Part shown: positions 13,048 through 14,776 of the stretch, one piece after another
Layout: each line of letters opens with the position of its first letter
How positions within the stretch are numbered: position 1 is the first letter of the stretch
Assembly: GCA_030039005.1 (NCBI GenBank)
Contig: JASHQT010000518.1
Location: 1-14,776 of the forward strand
Reading direction: 5' to 3'
Length of the DNA: 14,776 bases
Source: Bryobacteraceae bacterium
Lineage (GTDB): Bacteria; Acidobacteriota; Terriglobia; Bryobacterales; Bryobacteraceae
Made by a program: the position numbers and the translations under genes
Notes under the pieces: generated by a model
Databases searched by the model: none
What the model was told of the DNA's origin: nothing
The model's input: only the letters and a program-made list of their open reading frames with translations

Positions 13048-14345
13048 CGGCGCAGCACTTTCCACGCCACCGCCAACGCGCCCAGCAGCGCTCCGGCGGC
13101 GACCGCGGCCTGACGGATCGGCGAGCCTTCGTACGCCGTTTCCGCGCCGGCCACGTGTTCCGGCCGCACTCCCACGCCCACTACGTAGCCCATGACGTAC
13201 TTGCGTCCGGGCACGTGCTCGATCAACTTCAATTGCCACGGGGCCTGCAGCGGCCCGCTGGTGTGAAATACCCGGTCGAACTGCTGGTGCGCCAGCACCT
13301 GCAATTTCTGCGTGGCGCGTGTGGGAAATTCCCGCCGGCGCTGGACTCGCGCGAGCAACTCTTCGTTCAGCTCGCCATCGCGTAGCGGCTCGGCGAGTAA
13401 ATTCGCGCTGGCCACGGCGTCCTGAATTGCGAGATTGATTCCCACGCCGCCCGCCGGCGACATGGCGTGCGCTGCGTCGCCGATGCACAGCAGTCCGGGA
13501 AGATGCCAGCGTCGCAAGCGATTGATCTGCACGGTCAGCAGCTTGATCTGATCCCAGCTCTCGATTTCGTCGGCCCTACCGGCGAGATACGGCGCGATGC
13601 GCACGACTCCATCGCGAAACGCATCCAGTCCCGCGGATTTGATCTCATCGAGCGAGCCCTTGCGAATGATCAGCCCCGCTTGGAAATAATCGCCGCGATT
13701 GATCAGGATTAGCGCCTTTCCGTAGTTCACCGTTCCGAGCACCTGGTCGGGATCCTGCGCGTGGCGCGAAATTCGGAACCACAGAACATCGATCGGCACG
13801 CCGAACTCTTCGACCTCAAGCCCTGCCGCCCGGCGCATAGTGGAATGGCGTCCATCGCAGGCAACGACAAGATCCGCTTCAATCCTCACCTCGCCCTCGG
13901 GCGATCGCGCCTCCACTCCCACGATTCTCTGGCCGTCGCGCACCAGGCCCACGCCTTCATACTGCATCCGGAGCTGAAATGCCGGAAAACGCCGGGCGCG
14001 CTCGGAAAGAAAGTTCAGAAAATCCCATTGCGGCATCAGCGCGACGAACTTGCAGCGCGTCGGCAGATAGTGAAAATCGGCGGCGTGAAAATCGAAATCC
14101 CCTATGCGCGCGCTCACCGAGGTTACTTTCTGGTGCGGGAGCTTGAGAAAGTCATCCAGCAAACCAAGCTCGTGCATGATCTCGAGCGTCGACGGATGCA
14201 CTGTATCTCCGCGAAAATCGCGGAAGAAGTCCCCGTGCTTTTCCAGTACGGTGACTTCGACGCCCGCCCGCGCCAGCAGATAACCGAGCATGACGCCCGC
14301 CGGTCCACCGCCGACGATGCAACAGCGGGTTCGAATGGCTTGCAT
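13044..14345 (-). CDS. FAD-dependent monooxygenase (PHBH/UbiH-type) with C-terminal membrane helix
   Basis: This 433-residue flavoprotein has the class A aromatic hydroxylase plan. The N-terminal FAD-binding Rossmann motif is CIVGGGPAGVMLGYLLARAG (9-28) with an acidic residue at E35. The DG motif is VVACDGRHS (160-168, D164-G165), and the second FAD motif is CIGDAAHAMSPAGGVGINLA (287-306, G289-D290). Such enzymes use NAD(P)H and O2 to hydroxylate or epoxidise substrates; the substrate here cannot be read. A Leu/Ala-rich helix at about 411-430 followed by LRR looks like a membrane tail, unusual for the soluble members. ATG 14345 is well supported by AGGAG at 14352-14356 with 6-base spacing. 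The stop overlaps the EVE stop by 4 bp. It diverges from the partial gene at the window end across 53 bp. Confidence 0.9.
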   Translation of the reverse strand: MQAIRTRCCIVGGGPAGVMLGYLLARAGVEVTVLEKHGDFFRDFRGDTVHPSTLEIMHELGLLDDFLKLPHQKVTSVSARIGDFDFHAADFHYLPTRCKFVALMPQWDFLNFLSERARRFPAFQLRMQYEGVGLVRDGQRIVGVEARSPEGEVRIEADLVVACDGRHSTMRRAAGLEVEEFGVPIDVLWFRISRHAQDPDQVLGTVNYGKALILINRGDYFQAGLIIRKGSLDEIKSAGLDAFRDGVVRIAPYLAGRADEIESWDQIKLLTVQINRLRRWHLPGLLCIGDAAHAMSPAGGVGINLAIQDAVASANLLAEPLRDGELNEELLARVQRRREFPTRATQKLQVLAHQQFDRVFHTSGPLQAPWQLKLIEHVPGRKYVMGYVVGVGVRPEHVAGAETAYEGSPIRQAAVAAGALLGALAVAWKVLRR

Positions 14346-14351
14346 CCAGCG

Positions 14352-14356
14352 CTCCT
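14352..14356 (-). promoter_or_regulatory. Ribosome binding site of the FAD monooxygenase
   Basis: AGGAG on the minus strand lies 6 bases before the ATG at 14343-14345 and supports that start. Confidence 0.6.
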
Positions 14357-14398
14357 GCGAGTGAGACCTGATGCTCAGAAGAAGGTTACCTTTCGATT

Positions 14399-14776
14399 AT
14401 GCAGCGGCTCGCGTTGACCTGTGGCTATTTATGCGTGGCGCTATTCGCACGTGCGCAGCCACTCACTCATCAGCATGCACTTGAAGACGGCATGTTCCAG
14501 AGCTGCGATGCCGTTCTGGCCCGGGCCTTGAGCTTGAGCGCCGATATCCACGAATCGGCGTACATGATGGAGCTCTATCCGAAAACCCGCGGCACAGCCG
14601 CTTTCCCGTTCCCTTCGGAGGTGACCGGCCAGTCCGCTGCGCAATGGATCGCTACCCACGATACCAAAACCATGCCCGAGGCCCTGTTCTACTTCATTAG
14701 GGGTGCCTACTCGCTGCGCTGCCGCGGCAATGATGGCCGATACGTGGAGCTGTCCGGGCCATTTGGCGCGAAGCCG
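14399..14776 (+). CDS. Unknown, probably exported protein, 3' end beyond the window
   Basis: ATG 14399 opens a frame that runs without a stop for 126 codons to the window edge. The N-terminus MQRLALTCGYLCVALFARAQ looks like a signal peptide (short basic start, hydrophobic core, ARA-Q cleavage site). The mature part has no motif I recognise. Fragments such as SAYMMELYPKTRGTA and EALFYFIRGAYSLRCRGNDG read like a folded protein rather than a shadow frame. AAGAAGG at 14378-14384 is a possible Shine-Dalgarno, but 14 bases away is far. The opposite-strand 72-codon frame at 14441-14659 is less protein-like. The gene diverges from the FAD monooxygenase. Confidence 0.6.
   Translation, partial: MQRLALTCGYLCVALFARAQPLTHQHALEDGMFQSCDAVLARALSLSADIHESAYMMELYPKTRGTAAFPFPSEVTGQSAAQWIATHDTKTMPEALFYFIRGAYSLRCRGNDGRYVELSGPFGAKP

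Noticed and set aside
13761..14417. 218-codon plus-strand frame opposite the FAD monooxygenase
   Set aside because: The minus strand carries all the FAD motifs in order, so the plus frame is a shadow.

Overview
The window is a gene-dense, GC-rich stretch of bacterial chromosome with short intergenic gaps, several GTG or TTG starts and no sign of mobile DNA. It encodes an outer membrane assembly gene (bamA), so the organism is diderm. The large secreted protein at 2914-4299 has a C-terminal half built like a family I remember from acidobacterial genomes (Solibacter/Bryobacter type): an LPNY.C motif, a VWID..T..VLRIE strand and an N.IEFRNYHKF.ESTI tail. With the Pro/Ala-rich linkers and the overall gene style, this makes Acidobacteriota my best guess. 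The assignment is from memory and not from a search.

Layout. 1-701: 3' part of a TPR protein (+). 868-1722: larE, an ATP-dependent sulfur-insertion enzyme of nickel-pincer cofactor synthesis (-). 1877-2954: a CYTH/CyaB-like phosphate-binding protein and a YbgC-like hot-dog thioesterase, overlapping by 8 bp (+). 2914-4299: the secreted protein (-), whose 3' end overlaps the thioesterase antisense by 41 bp. 4463-4900: DoxX-like membrane protein (+), with a perfect 16-bp palindrome upstream. 4914-6506: acyl-CoA synthetase (-). 6558-7418: endonuclease IV, nfo (+), followed by a toxin-antitoxin-like pair at 7435-8000 made of a 59-aa protein and a Doc/Fic protein. 8027-12364: a minus-strand cluster transcribed in the order bamA, ompH/skp, six-helix membrane protein. 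12637-13047: EVE-domain protein (+). 13044-14345: FAD-dependent monooxygenase with a C-terminal membrane helix (-). 14399-14776: start of an unidentified, probably exported protein (+).

How the genes work together. The clearest functional unit is bamA-ompH, which handles outer membrane protein insertion and the periplasmic chaperone; a membrane protein of unknown role stands where lpxD follows in enterobacteria. The small protein and Doc form a probable type II toxin-antitoxin operon directly behind nfo, and the putative antitoxin does not look like Phd. The remaining genes look like ordinary housekeeping or metabolic genes without an obvious shared pathway.

I see no large undescribed system. 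The most unusual local signal is at the EVE gene, where the start region is tandemly duplicated at a 17-bp offset. Both copies encode MAYFLA in different frames and differ only at third codon positions. No tRNA, rRNA, CRISPR array or insertion sequence was recognised, and no stretch over 300 bp lacks a gene.
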